A stretch of 40,896 nt of DNA from a virus. Location of the stretch: IMG/VR virus record IMGVR_UViG_3300027706_000261, positions 1-40,896 of that record. One strand, given 5' to 3'. The stretch's first letter is position 1. Every line of letters begins with the position of its first letter. The notes under the pieces were generated by a model. It saw only the letters and a program-made list of their open reading frames with translations. It ran no database searches and had not been told where the DNA came from. A program made the translations under genes and the position numbers. Below, one piece after another: positions 6,565 to 13,949 of this stretch.

Positions 6565-9132
6565 ATGGAGGCTGACCGGCATGCAATCCGGCAGTTCCTC
6601 GAGCGCGTCCACGGTCCCGAGCCTACGGGCTGGCTCATCCTGTGGACGCGCCAGGATAAAGCGACCCGGGCGTTCAACTTGGGCGAGGAGGGCGCGCTCG
6701 ATCAGGCGGTCGAATACTGCGCCGCGAGGGCCTCCACCTTCGACGTGTACGCCGCCGTCGGCCTCCAGCACGAAAGGCCCGCCAACAGCAGTCGCGGAGC
6801 GGAGGCGGGCGTTTCCGTGCTTCCGGGCCTTTGGGCCGACGTCGATATCGCGGGTGCCGCGCACAAGGCCGAAGCATTGCCGCCAACCGAGCAGGATGCT
6901 CGGAGTCTCATCGATACCGCAGTCCTGGAGCCGAGCCTAGTTGTGCACAGCGGGTTCGGACTCCAGCCCTACTGGCTTTTCCGTGAGCCCTACCAGATTG
7001 AGAGCGAAGACGAACGGAAGCAGTTGAAGTCGCTCTCAACGCGATTCCAGTTGAACCTTAGGCTGCGCGCCAATGTGCGGGGCTGGACGATGGACTCGAC
7101 CGCGGACCTGTGCCGTGTGCTCCGGGTGCCCGGCACGTTCAACCACAAAGTCGATGGCGACATCCGGATGGTCACCGCCGAGTACGCCGATCATGCCTAC
7201 AACCTCGCTGACTTCGAAGACCTTCTCGGTGGCATTGAGGATCCGGGGGATGGCGAGCGTGTGACGCAGCCCCCGTTGGATCTGCCCGCGGCCAAACTGC
7301 CTCCGATCCTCGACGGCTGCGTCTGGATGCGTCATTGCCGCACCGACGCTGCCGCCCTTGCCGAGCCCGAGTGGTACCGGATGTTGACGGTGGTCGCCAG
7401 GTGCGAGGATGCAGAGCGGTGGGCGCATGAACTGAGCCAGGCCTATCCGAAATACTCCCGGCGAGAAACGCAGCGAAAACTGAAGCAGGCGTCCAGCGAC
7501 AAGGTGGCGCCGGTGACGTGCGCCTACGTGCAGTCGAACCTCAATGGCGGCCGCTTTTGCGCGGAGTGCCTGTTTCGCGGCAACGTGAATTCGCCCATCG
7601 CGATTGGCAGGATCGAGGGGTTTGAAGCCGCACCCGCACCCGAACCCCCGCCCGCGTCCGGCGATGATCCTCCGCCACCGGAACAACCGCAGCCCACCGA
7701 GGCCGCGGCAACGAAGATTGAAAAGTACACGGACCTGGGAAATGCGCGAAGGTTCGTCGCCCGCTATCGCGGCACTGTTTTGTATTGCGAGGCATGGGGC
7801 CGATGGTTTCACTGGGACACCGCGCGATGGGCCGAAGATGAGCGGCTCGAGGTCTTTGCCCGCGCCACCGATCTGATTCGCAGCTTGTATGCGGTCGCCA
7901 AGAAGATCAAGGACGAAGACGAGCGGAAAGCGTTCCTCAGCCACCTGATCAAGTCGGAATCGCACCGCTCGATTCACGCGATGGTCACGCTGGCGAAATC
8001 GGATCGCACCGTGGCGCGCCATCCCGATGATTTCGACAACAACCAGTGGCTGTGCGCGGTCAAGAACGGCACGCTCGATCTGCGGACCGGGCAGCTGCGA
8101 TCCCATGACCCGAAGGACATGATCACCAAGCTCGCCCCCGTCGTGTACGACCCTTCGGCGCGATGCCCGAACTGGCTGGAATTCCTGAACATGATCATGC
8201 TCGGCCGGAAAAGTCTGGTCGATTTTCTGAAGCGCGCCCTGGGGTCGAGCCTGACTGGAATCACCAGCGACAAGGCGATGTTCATTCTCTACGGGCCCGG
8301 TGGCGACAACGGCAAATCCACCATGGTCGAAGTCATGGAAATGCTTCTGGGGAACTACGCCCGGCGAACGCCGGTAGAGACGTTCCTCAAGAAGCGGGAG
8401 GGCAGCATTCCGAATGACATCGCCCGTCTCCGCGGCGCGCGGTTCGTTTGGGCCGCCGAAAACGATCGGGGCGTGCGGCTCGCCGAATCCCTGATCAAGG
8501 AAATGACGGGCGGCGACCGGATGGCCGCGCGCTTCCTGCACGGCGAGTTCTTCGAGTTCATGCCCACGTTCAAGATCTGGTTCGCGACGAATCATAAGCC
8601 CACGATTCGCGGCGACGCAGCCATCTGGCGGCGGCTGAAGCTCGTGCCCTTCGACTACACCATCCCCAAGGATCAGCAGAAGAAACGTCACGAGGTCATG
8701 GCGATGTTCCAGTCAGAACTGCCGGGCATTTTGAACTGGGCCATCGAAGGGTGCTTGGAGTGGCAGCGTGACGGGCTGGGCGTGCCGGAGGAAGTCATTA
8801 ACGCGACGCGGGAGTACGAGTCGGAACAGGATACGTTCTCGATGTTCCTGGAAGAGAAGTGTGTGCGCGCGCCGAATGCGCGGGTGCTTTCGCTGGCACT
8901 TTACCGCGAATACAAAACCTGGGCCGAGGAGCATGGGGAGACACCGGCCAGCCACAAAACCTTCGCGTCTCTGATGAGCGAACGGGGATTTGCAAAGTCG
9001 AAAACCATGAAGGGCGCCCTTTATTCCGGCGTCGGTCTTCGGACCGAAGACCACTACGATACGCCGAAGGCGGCGCAAACGACGCCGAGGCAAACACGCT
9101 TTGATCGTGACGATGACGGTGAGGAGGTTTGA
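6565..9132 (+). CDS. primase-helicase (AEP-type primase + D5/P4-type SF3 helicase)
   Basis: An 855-residue replication protein. The N-terminal third contains WADVDIAG (about 90-97), the DxD metal motif of archaeo-eukaryotic-type primases, and further on RVPGTFNHK, as in RepB-like prim-pol domains. A proline-rich linker (about 355-385) separates it from a D5_N-like region and a superfamily 3 helicase domain with Walker A GPGGDNGKST (about 577-586) and downstream WFATNHKPTIRGDAAIWRR, the P4/D5 sensor motif. It would prime and unwind DNA at the phage origin. The start is ATG 6565, with GAGGTGG about 10 bases upstream; an in-frame TTG at 6541 would lie inside the previous gene. The 189-base gap after it holds the repeat cluster. 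Confidence 0.93.
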   Translation: MEADRHAIRQFLERVHGPEPTGWLILWTRQDKATRAFNLGEEGALDQAVEYCAARASTFDVYAAVGLQHERPANSSRGAEAGVSVLPGLWADVDIAGAAHKAEALPPTEQDARSLIDTAVLEPSLVVHSGFGLQPYWLFREPYQIESEDERKQLKSLSTRFQLNLRLRANVRGWTMDSTADLCRVLRVPGTFNHKVDGDIRMVTAEYADHAYNLADFEDLLGGIEDPGDGERVTQPPLDLPAAKLPPILDGCVWMRHCRTDAAALAEPEWYRMLTVVARCEDAERWAHELSQAYPKYSRRETQRKLKQASSDKVAPVTCAYVQSNLNGGRFCAECLFRGNVNSPIAIGRIEGFEAAPAPEPPPASGDDPPPPEQPQPTEAAATKIEKYTDLGNARRFVARYRGTVLYCEAWGRWFHWDTARWAEDERLEVFARATDLIRSLYAVAKKIKDEDERKAFLSHLIKSESHRSIHAMVTLAKSDRTVARHPDDFDNNQWLCAVKNGTLDLRTGQLRSHDPKDMITKLAPVVYDPSARCPNWLEFLNMIMLGRKSLVDFLKRALGSSLTGITSDKAMFILYGPGGDNGKSTMVEVMEMLLGNYARRTPVETFLKKREGSIPNDIARLRGARFVWAAENDRGVRLAESLIKEMTGGDRMAARFLHGEFFEFMPTFKIWFATNHKPTIRGDAAIWRRLKLVPFDYTIPKDQQKKRHEVMAMFQSELPGILNWAIEGCLEWQRDGLGVPEEVINATREYESEQDTFSMFLEEKCVRAPNARVLSLALYREYKTWAEEHGETPASHKTFASLMSERGFAKSKTMKGALYSGVGLRTEDHYDTPKAAQTTPRQTRFDRDDDGEEV

Positions 9133-9136
9133 GAAC

Positions 9137-9308
9137 AACCCGTCATGCCCTATCACTTAAGCCCTTTAGATTCAGTGACTGCATATGACGGATGACGGAT
9201 TATGACGGATTCTCCCATTTTGCACACATGGCGCGCGCACGCGCGCACACACCTGAGAGCTAAATGCGAAAACCCGTCATAACCCGTCATCCGGCATTGA
9301 TCCGTCAT
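9137..9308. repeat. ATGACGG repeat cluster, candidate origin or operator
   Basis: Seven copies of ATGACGG lie in about 170 bases: three on the plus strand (9185, 9192 and 9202, each ATGACGGAT) and four on the minus strand (AACCCGTCAT at 9137, 9271 and 9281; TCCGTCAT at 9301). Between the two groups is a 22-base perfect alternating purine-pyrimidine tract (9231-9252), and a relatively AT-rich stretch lies at 9150-9184. Clustered short repeats beside a primase-helicase gene are typical of iteron origins, but operator sites for the MerR-like regulator downstream are an alternative. The repeats are directly seen; the role is inferred. Confidence 0.6.
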
Positions 9309-9321
9309 GGAGAGGTTGGCT

Positions 9322-9765
9322 GTGGATATTGAAGCTGTGCTCGACCGGCTCATGGAAGCGAGCGTCTCAGTTTGGCTGGACGCCGAGGGCAAATTGCGCA
9401 TCGACAAGGACGCGCCCGCGGACCTGAAGGATCTCGTCCGGCAGCACAAGCAGGAATTGACGGACGTGCGGAAAGCGCAGGCCGTGATGAACCGTCCGGG
9501 CATGCGCAGCATCCGCTTGCCATTGGGTCACCCTGCCGTCGCCTATCCGCTCGGCGCGGATCTGGATGAGATTCGCTGGGCGATGAAAGTGCTTCGCATG
9601 GATTCGATGCCGTTAGTGATCAATGACGAAGGGTTGGAGTGGATCAGCCCCGAGGAGTGGCGCCGCCGTCAGGTGGCCAGGATCTTCGCGGAACAGCGGC
9701 AGGAGCGATTGAAGCAAGGGGCTGAGGTAGTGGATCGGCAACCCCTGAAGAGGCGACGGGCATGA
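9322..9765 (+). CDS. TubC N-terminal docking-domain-like protein
   Basis: A 147-residue protein. Residues 1-50 (VLDRLMEASVSVWLDAEGKL... then DLKDLVRQHKQEL) match the TubC_N fold: a helix, a WLD..GKLRI hairpin and a helix ending HKxEL, best known as a docking domain in NRPS/PKS proteins but also found in phage and plasmid proteins. The remainder is helical and basic (EEWRRRQVARIFAEQRQERLK). GTG 9322 was chosen because GGAGAGG (9309-9315) lies 6 bases upstream; ATG 9307 has no ribosome-binding site and overlaps the last ATGACGG repeat. The stop overlaps the nuclease start (ATGA). A protein-protein adaptor role near the primase is an inference. Confidence 0.7.
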   Translation: MDIEAVLDRLMEASVSVWLDAEGKLRIDKDAPADLKDLVRQHKQELTDVRKAQAVMNRPGMRSIRLPLGHPAVAYPLGADLDEIRWAMKVLRMDSMPLVINDEGLEWISPEEWRRRQVARIFAEQRQERLKQGAEVVDRQPLKRRRA

Positions 9766-10049
9766 CGAGCGAACGCGCAATCGTGAAGGCGATCCTGGCC
9801 TATCTGAACTCGCTGCCTTGTTGCCTCGCCCGGAAACGCTGGGGCGGCGGGATGGGTGTTGCCGGTGATCCGGATATCGATGCATGCCTTCGCGGGCGCA
9901 GCGTTCAGCTCGAGGTGAAGCGCCCAGGCGAGAAGCCAACGCTGCTCCAACTGAAGCGGCTCGAAGAGTGGCGGCAGGCCGGCGCACTGGTGGGAGTGGT
10001 CGTGAGCGTGGACGATGCCAAGTCGCTGTTGGCGAAGGAGGGGTGGTGA
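9762..10049 (+). CDS. VRR-NUC domain nuclease
   Basis: A 95-residue single-domain nuclease of the VRR-NUC/PD-(D/E)XK type. The GDPDID segment (D36, D38) precedes LEVK (E51 and K53, the ExK catalytic pair), followed by PTLLQLKRLEEW, in the usual order. The length fits stand-alone phage VRR-NUC proteins, which cut branched DNA or act as Holliday-junction-type resolvases. It is coupled to the genes on both sides through ATGA and GTGA overlaps, in keeping with a role in processing replication intermediates. Confidence 0.88.
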   Translation: MTSERAIVKAILAYLNSLPCCLARKRWGGGMGVAGDPDIDACLRGRSVQLEVKRPGEKPTLLQLKRLEEWRQAGALVGVVVSVDDAKSLLAKEGW

Positions 10050-10471
10050 TACCGATTCGGAACATCACGTTTAGAACCGCTGAGGTCGCCCGTTTCGCTG
10101 AGGTCAGTCTGCGCCAGCTCCAGATCTGGGAGGAGAAGAAAGTGGCAGTCGCGTCCCGGTGCGGGCGTGTGAGAGTCTACGATGCCAACCAAGCGGTCTT
10201 CGTCGTGGTGTGCGCGGAATTGCGCCGTCGCGGCCTCTCCTTTCAGCGACTCCACCGGTTAGCACCAGAGATGCGGCAGATCCTCGCGGATCATGCCGTC
10301 GCAGACATCGCCGGCCAACGCCAGGTTTTCCTTCTGACGGACGGCCGACAGATCTACCTTGCCGATTCTCCAAACATAATCTGCGAACTTGTTTCAAACT
10401 TTTTCAGGCCAGTTCTCTGTGTGAATGTCTCAAATTGCGTGCAAAGGATTCATAACGCTGTGGTTGCGTAA
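10046..10471 (+). CDS. MerR-like HTH regulator
   Basis: A 141-residue protein with an N-terminal winged-HTH of MerR type (TAEVARFAEVSLRQLQIWEEKK, then SRCGRVRVYDANQAVFVVV), with the second wing replaced by a LRRRGLSFQRLHRL helix. The C-terminal half (ILADHAVADIAGQRQVFLLTDG) resembles a small ligand or dimerisation module of no recognised family. The start is GTG 10046, overlapping the VRR-NUC stop; AGGAGGGG lies a few bases before it. It may control early/late switching, with the ATGACGG cluster as one possible target (inference). Confidence 0.75.
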   Translation: MIPIRNITFRTAEVARFAEVSLRQLQIWEEKKVAVASRCGRVRVYDANQAVFVVVCAELRRRGLSFQRLHRLAPEMRQILADHAVADIAGQRQVFLLTDGRQIYLADSPNIICELVSNFFRPVLCVNVSNCVQRIHNAVVA

Positions 10472-10577
10472 TTGCGTCAAGGACCTTGTTCGGTTATCGC
10501 TGTTCGGTCAGAATAAGATCGAACCAAGAGAGACGGGACTCTCGTAAAACTCCTTCCCTCCTGCATCAACACTCCAC

Positions 10578-10916
10578 GTGTCTTCAAAGAACCAACAAAT
10601 CCCCCTGTACGCGCCGGACGGTACGTCGCTTGGGTTCAGGACTCTCGAAGCGGCCAAACGCCTCGTTGAAGGCGGCTTCGTGAAGCCGGCGTACGGCCGC
10701 AAGGGGCACTTGAAAGCCATTTGGCTGCGGAGCGAGGACGGGGCCAACCCGATTCAATCGTCCGTGCGACCCGGCACCCGTTACAGCTTCATCGAGAATC
10801 TGGAGCATGGTCGATGCTGGAAACTGCGGCGCGTGGATCGCCGCGACGAGGACGGCGTGCCGTTTACGACACGTGGCATCTTCGCTCAGGTCGTGATGGA
10901 TTGCCTGGTCACGTGA
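10578..10916 (+). CDS. hypothetical phage protein
   Basis: A 112-residue protein with a GFRTLEAAKRLVEGGFVKPAYG segment (a helix plus basic strand, HTH-like in pattern) and a charged C-terminus. It occurs in an early-gene context but I know no function for it. The start is GTG 10578, with no visible Shine-Dalgarno, so the true start is uncertain. The 106-base gap before it (10472-10577) has no clear promoter; TTGTTC near 10486 and AGAATAAG near 10510 are weak candidates. Confidence 0.55.
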   Translation: MSSKNQQIPLYAPDGTSLGFRTLEAAKRLVEGGFVKPAYGRKGHLKAIWLRSEDGANPIQSSVRPGTRYSFIENLEHGRCWKLRRVDRRDEDGVPFTTRGIFAQVVMDCLVT

Positions 10917-11041
10917 AGCAGAGAAAGAAACAGATCGGCGGCCGCTATCTCGCCCGAGTCCGCGGCGCATTCGGCAAATTGAAAGTCTTGCAGCGAGACG
11001 GAGCTCTCCAATGTGTCCGGAGTGCGGCAGCAGTCAAGTAA
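10913..11041 (+). CDS. possible short basic peptide
   Basis: A 42-residue, very basic reading frame (VKQRKKQIGGRYLARVRGAFGKL...) beginning at a GTG that overlaps the previous stop as GTGA, the junction type used throughout this region. There is no good ribosome-binding site, so it would depend on translational coupling. The last 10 residues overlap the next gene in another frame. It may be a genuine small DNA- or RNA-binding peptide or chance. Confidence 0.3.
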   Translation: MKQRKKQIGGRYLARVRGAFGKLKVLQRDGALQCVRSAAAVK

Positions 11042-11256
11042 CGATTGAGGCGTTCGACTTCGGCATCTGTTCGCAGACGGGCTACCACGATGCCGGAGAG
11101 CGGTTTCGATGCCGCGAGTGCGGTGCGACCGGGGACGCCTCGGACTGCTGTGAGACCGATGGGTCCTTCCTGCGCGCCGGCGGCGGCGCGTTGCAGTGTG
11201 GCGCGATTTCGCTAGCGTCAGGCCGGAAAAGTGGTTGCCAGAGGTTGCCAGTCTAG
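11011..11256 (+). CDS. small zinc-ribbon protein
   Basis: An 81-residue protein with two CxxC pairs (MCPECGSS at the N-terminus and FRCRECGATGD near residue 35), a classic small zinc ribbon. GGAG lies 8 bases upstream of the ATG. After about residue 55 the sequence loses family character and the C-terminus (GAISLASGRKSGCQRLPV) is poorly ordered in composition. Such ribbons in phages bind nucleic acid or RNA polymerase; the target here is unknown. Confidence 0.6.
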   Translation: MCPECGSSQVTIEAFDFGICSQTGYHDAGERFRCRECGATGDASDCCETDGSFLRAGGGALQCGAISLASGRKSGCQRLPV

Positions 11257-11279
11257 GGCGCTTCGACAGGGTGCGGTTT

Positions 11280-11543
11280 ATGATCGTTTCGTACTGGCGG
11301 CGGATCGCCGCACCGATCATCGCGCGAGTGCTTGAACAGACGGCTGGCCGGCCCGAAAGTGAGGTGCGCGCCGGCCTATTGGCGGCTTACCCGTTTGGGC
11401 CTCGCAAGCACCACCCGTACAGAATCTGGCGCGACGAGATCCGGATACAGACCGGCAAGCGTCGAATTCATTTGGTCACTCGAAAGTTGCAGGGTCGACC
11501 GCCCGCGCCTCCGGACCCGTTGCAGGGAGCACTGTTCCAGTGA
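11280..11543 (+). CDS. hypothetical phage protein
   Basis: An 87-residue basic protein containing SYWRRIAAPIIARVLEQTAG and AAYPFGPRKHHPYRIWRDEI, a pattern I recognise from small phage proteins of unknown function. The ATG at 11280 was chosen because the family-like part starts there; an in-frame GTG at 11196 would extend it across the preceding gene. It ends with a GTGA overlap into the first methyltransferase gene, so it may be co-expressed with it. Confidence 0.6.
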   Translation: MIVSYWRRIAAPIIARVLEQTAGRPESEVRAGLLAAYPFGPRKHHPYRIWRDEIRIQTGKRRIHLVTRKLQGRPPAPPDPLQGALFQ

Positions 11544-13063
11544 ATCTTGCGCCGCAGATGGCCAGCCGGATCGAACTCTGGCCAGTGGAGAAACTGATCC
11601 CGTATGCCCGCAACGCGCGTACGCATTCGGACGCACAGGTGGCGCAAATCGCGGCGAGCATCATGGCCTTTGGTTTCAACAACCCGATCCTGGTGGATAC
11701 CAACGCTGGAATCATCGCCGGCCACGGCCGCCTGCTCGCCGCGCGCAAGCTGCGGATGGAACATGTGCCGGTGGTCGTGTTGGATCACCTCACGGAAACG
11801 CAGAGGCGGGCCTACGTTTTGGCCGATAACAAGCTGGCCGAGCAGGCCGGCTGGGACGACGAGATGCTGCGGGGCGAGTTGGCCGACTTGAAGGACGCCG
11901 ATCTCGACCTTGAGGCGCTCGGGTTCAGCGAGGATGAGCTTCGAACGCTGCTGGCAGAGACGGAACCGGCACCCACCGGTACGCCAGAAGTGGAGGAAGA
12001 GATCCCCGAGGCGCCGGTCGAGCCGGTCACGCGCACCGGAGACGTCTGGCTGATTGGAAAGCATCGCCTGGTGTGCGGTGACTGCCGCGACTTCCGCGCA
12101 ATTGAGCGGAAGTTCGAGGGCGTGAAGGCGAACGTTGTTATCACCTCGCCACCCTACGCCACACAGCGCGAGTACGATCCCGCCAGTGGCTTCAAACCGG
12201 TACCACCGGAGGAGTACAGCGACTGGTTTCGGGACGTCGCCGCCAATATTGCCGCGATTCTTGCCGCTGATGGCTCGTACTTCCTCAACATCAAGGAACA
12301 TGCGGCCGATGGCGAGCGTGATCTGTACGTGAAGGACCTGGTCATCGCGCACCGGCGGCAGTGGGGCTGGCGATTCGTCGATGAGTTCTGCTGGCGCAAG
12401 ACCGATAACGGCGTGCCGGGTGGATGGGGCAATCGCTTCAAGAACGCCTGGGAGCCGGTGTTCCACTTTTGCAGGCAGCCAGAGATCAAGTTCCGGCCGC
12501 AGGCCGTCGGCCATGTCTCGGAAGACTGCTTTGACTACTCGCCGAACAACCCGAAATCGACCTCCGGAAGCGGCCTCCTGGGAACCGGGGCGCGCGGATC
12601 AGCGGCGGGCCAGCCGGGCGCGGCGGACGAGGATGGCAGATTCACCGGCATCGCGCGGCCGAGCAACGTTGTCGAAGTGAAGTCCGAGAGCAGCCAGGGC
12701 TCGCACTCCGCTCCCTTCCCGCGTACTCTGGTCGAGTTCTTTGTGAAGGCGTTTTCCGATGCCGGCGACATTGTCTTTGACCCGTTTCTCGGCAGTGGAA
12801 CCACGATGGCCGCCGCCCACGTGCTGGGCCGCGTCGGGTACGGCATTGAGATCAGCCCGGCGTATTGCGACGTGATCCTCCGGCGTATGGCCAACCTCGC
12901 CGGCGAAGAACCGGTGCTCGCCGAGAGCGGCGAGCAGATGGGCGCGGTCGCTGCCTCGCGCGGCGTGCCCATCGAGCAGGTCGACAACCCTCGCCTCCGC
13001 GACGCGCGCCGGATTCAGCATCACGGTCCCGCGCCGTTCTACGGGAGCCGCAAAGCTTCGTAA
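11540..13063 (+). CDS. ParB-domain DNA methyltransferase, predicted N4-cytosine type
   Basis: A 507-residue fusion. Residues 8-140 form a ParB-like domain (PYARNARTHSDAQVAQIAAS, GIIAGHGRLLAARKL). After a Pro/Glu linker (about 145-175) comes a class beta methyltransferase: catalytic motif IV TSPPY (202-206) precedes the SAM-binding DPFLGSGTT (414-422). SPPY is typical of N4-cytosine enzymes, although N6-adenine cannot be ruled out. The start is GTG 11540 in a GTGA overlap. No restriction enzyme is adjacent, so it is an orphan that may protect phage DNA or control transcription. It is paralogous in its first 130 residues to the product of 13950-15221. Confidence 0.9.
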   Translation: MNLAPQMASRIELWPVEKLIPYARNARTHSDAQVAQIAASIMAFGFNNPILVDTNAGIIAGHGRLLAARKLRMEHVPVVVLDHLTETQRRAYVLADNKLAEQAGWDDEMLRGELADLKDADLDLEALGFSEDELRTLLAETEPAPTGTPEVEEEIPEAPVEPVTRTGDVWLIGKHRLVCGDCRDFRAIERKFEGVKANVVITSPPYATQREYDPASGFKPVPPEEYSDWFRDVAANIAAILAADGSYFLNIKEHAADGERDLYVKDLVIAHRRQWGWRFVDEFCWRKTDNGVPGGWGNRFKNAWEPVFHFCRQPEIKFRPQAVGHVSEDCFDYSPNNPKSTSGSGLLGTGARGSAAGQPGAADEDGRFTGIARPSNVVEVKSESSQGSHSAPFPRTLVEFFVKAFSDAGDIVFDPFLGSGTTMAAAHVLGRVGYGIEISPAYCDVILRRMANLAGEEPVLAESGEQMGAVAASRGVPIEQVDNPRLRDARRIQHHGPAPFYGSRKAS

Positions 13064-13138
13064 GCAGTTCGAAAGCGGCCTGGCGGTCCAGGCTGCATGA
13101 CCCTCACTTCCTCAAACCAACCGAAAGGACTTTCCCGT

Positions 13139-13654
13139 ATGGCAGAAACCAATCCCAATCTCTCTCCGGGCGTCACCCACCAGCCCAGCCTGATGGGTGG
13201 CGCGGAGAACATCAAGCTGCTCTTCGACGAAGAGCTGGACAACCGGCGTGAAACCCTGGCGCGCGCTCGCGCCTGGGAAGCCATCTCGCTCGACATGGCG
13301 CAGACCGCCAGCCGCCGCGCGCAGAACGCGGCCACGATCGATCACGCCGTCAACGCAGGCATCGTGCTCGCCGGCCAGGTCGGCACCACCGAGAGCCAGC
13401 AGACCGTTTCGCCCGCTGGCATTGCCGCCAGCGAAACCACCAAGGGCGCCGTCGCGGCGGCGGGCGCGGGCGAGGCCGTCAGCGCCGAGGGTGTCACGGC
13501 GAATGTCGTGAACCTGTTCACCTCGCTGACGCCGGTGATCGCCAGTTCCCTGGCGACCGCCATCTCGCAGACCATCGCGGCGCTCGTGCCGGTTGTGGTC
13601 ACCTCCTCGGGGGGCGCCTCGACCCCTTCCCAGACGGAGGCCAAGGCCGCCTGA
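13139..13654 (+). CDS. Ala-rich hypothetical protein between the methyltransferases
   Basis: A 171-residue protein starting MAETNPNLSP, with AAAGGA about 10 bases upstream. The N-terminal half is helical (LLFDEELDNRRETLARARAWEAISL) and the C-terminal half is rich in Ala, Val and Thr with a hydrophobic stretch (PVIASSLATAISQTIAALVPVVV) that could be a membrane helix or an aggregating segment. There are no catalytic motifs and the function is unknown. The gene stands apart from its neighbours with spacers on both sides, so it may have its own control. Confidence 0.65.
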   Translation: MAETNPNLSPGVTHQPSLMGGAENIKLLFDEELDNRRETLARARAWEAISLDMAQTASRRAQNAATIDHAVNAGIVLAGQVGTTESQQTVSPAGIAASETTKGAVAAAGAGEAVSAEGVTANVVNLFTSLTPVIASSLATAISQTIAALVPVVVTSSGGASTPSQTEAKAA

Positions 13655-13656
13655 AG

Positions 13657-13721
13657 CTCCCATACGGGAGGCCCTCGCCTGGGGCGGCGTCCGGAACATC
13701 CTCCGATTCCGGTGTCGCCCC
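13657..13721 (+). other. tandem hairpins in spacer
   Basis: CTCCC-ATAC-GGGAG (13657-13670) lies 2 bases after a stop codon. It is followed by a larger stem in which GGGGCG (13681-13686) pairs with CGCCCC (13716-13721) and, inside it, CCGGAA (13691-13696) pairs with TTCCGG (13707-13712). There is no good T-tract. Possible roles are a transcript-stabilising structure, attenuator or small RNA; the structure is seen and the role unknown. Confidence 0.45.
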
Positions 13722-13760
13722 AAGGGGCTTCTCCACGGCGGATCAGAAAGGACAATCACG

Positions 13761-13940
13761 ATGAACTTCCTACAAATCATCCAAACCATTCTCAAGGTCG
13801 CTCCTGCAGGCATTCAGTTGACGCAGGAGGTCGTGGCGCTCGTGCAGGCCATCGAGACCGCATTCAGCGCCGGCCAGACTCCGGTTCCGCACCAGGAAGC
13901 CGTGGCATCGGCTCTGGGTGCTCATCTCGCCAAGCAGTAG
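13761..13940 (+). CDS. small hydrophobic protein
   Basis: A 59-residue protein with an amphipathic, largely hydrophobic helix (FLQIIQTILKVAPAGIQLTQEVVALV) and a polar Ala-rich tail ending AHLAKQ. GAAAGGA lies about 9 bases upstream of the ATG, almost the same leader as that of the 13139 gene. It could be a membrane-associated or holin-like peptide, but no clear transmembrane segment longer than 18 residues is present. The 106-base spacer upstream holds the hairpins. Confidence 0.5.
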   Translation: MNFLQIIQTILKVAPAGIQLTQEVVALVQAIETAFSAGQTPVPHQEAVASALGAHLAKQ

Positions 13941-13949
13941 CCCAACCCG

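Noticed and set aside
9307-9321. ATG 9307 as start of the TubC-like gene
   Set aside because: No ribosome-binding site and overlap with a repeat; GTG 9322 has GGAGAGG at ideal spacing.
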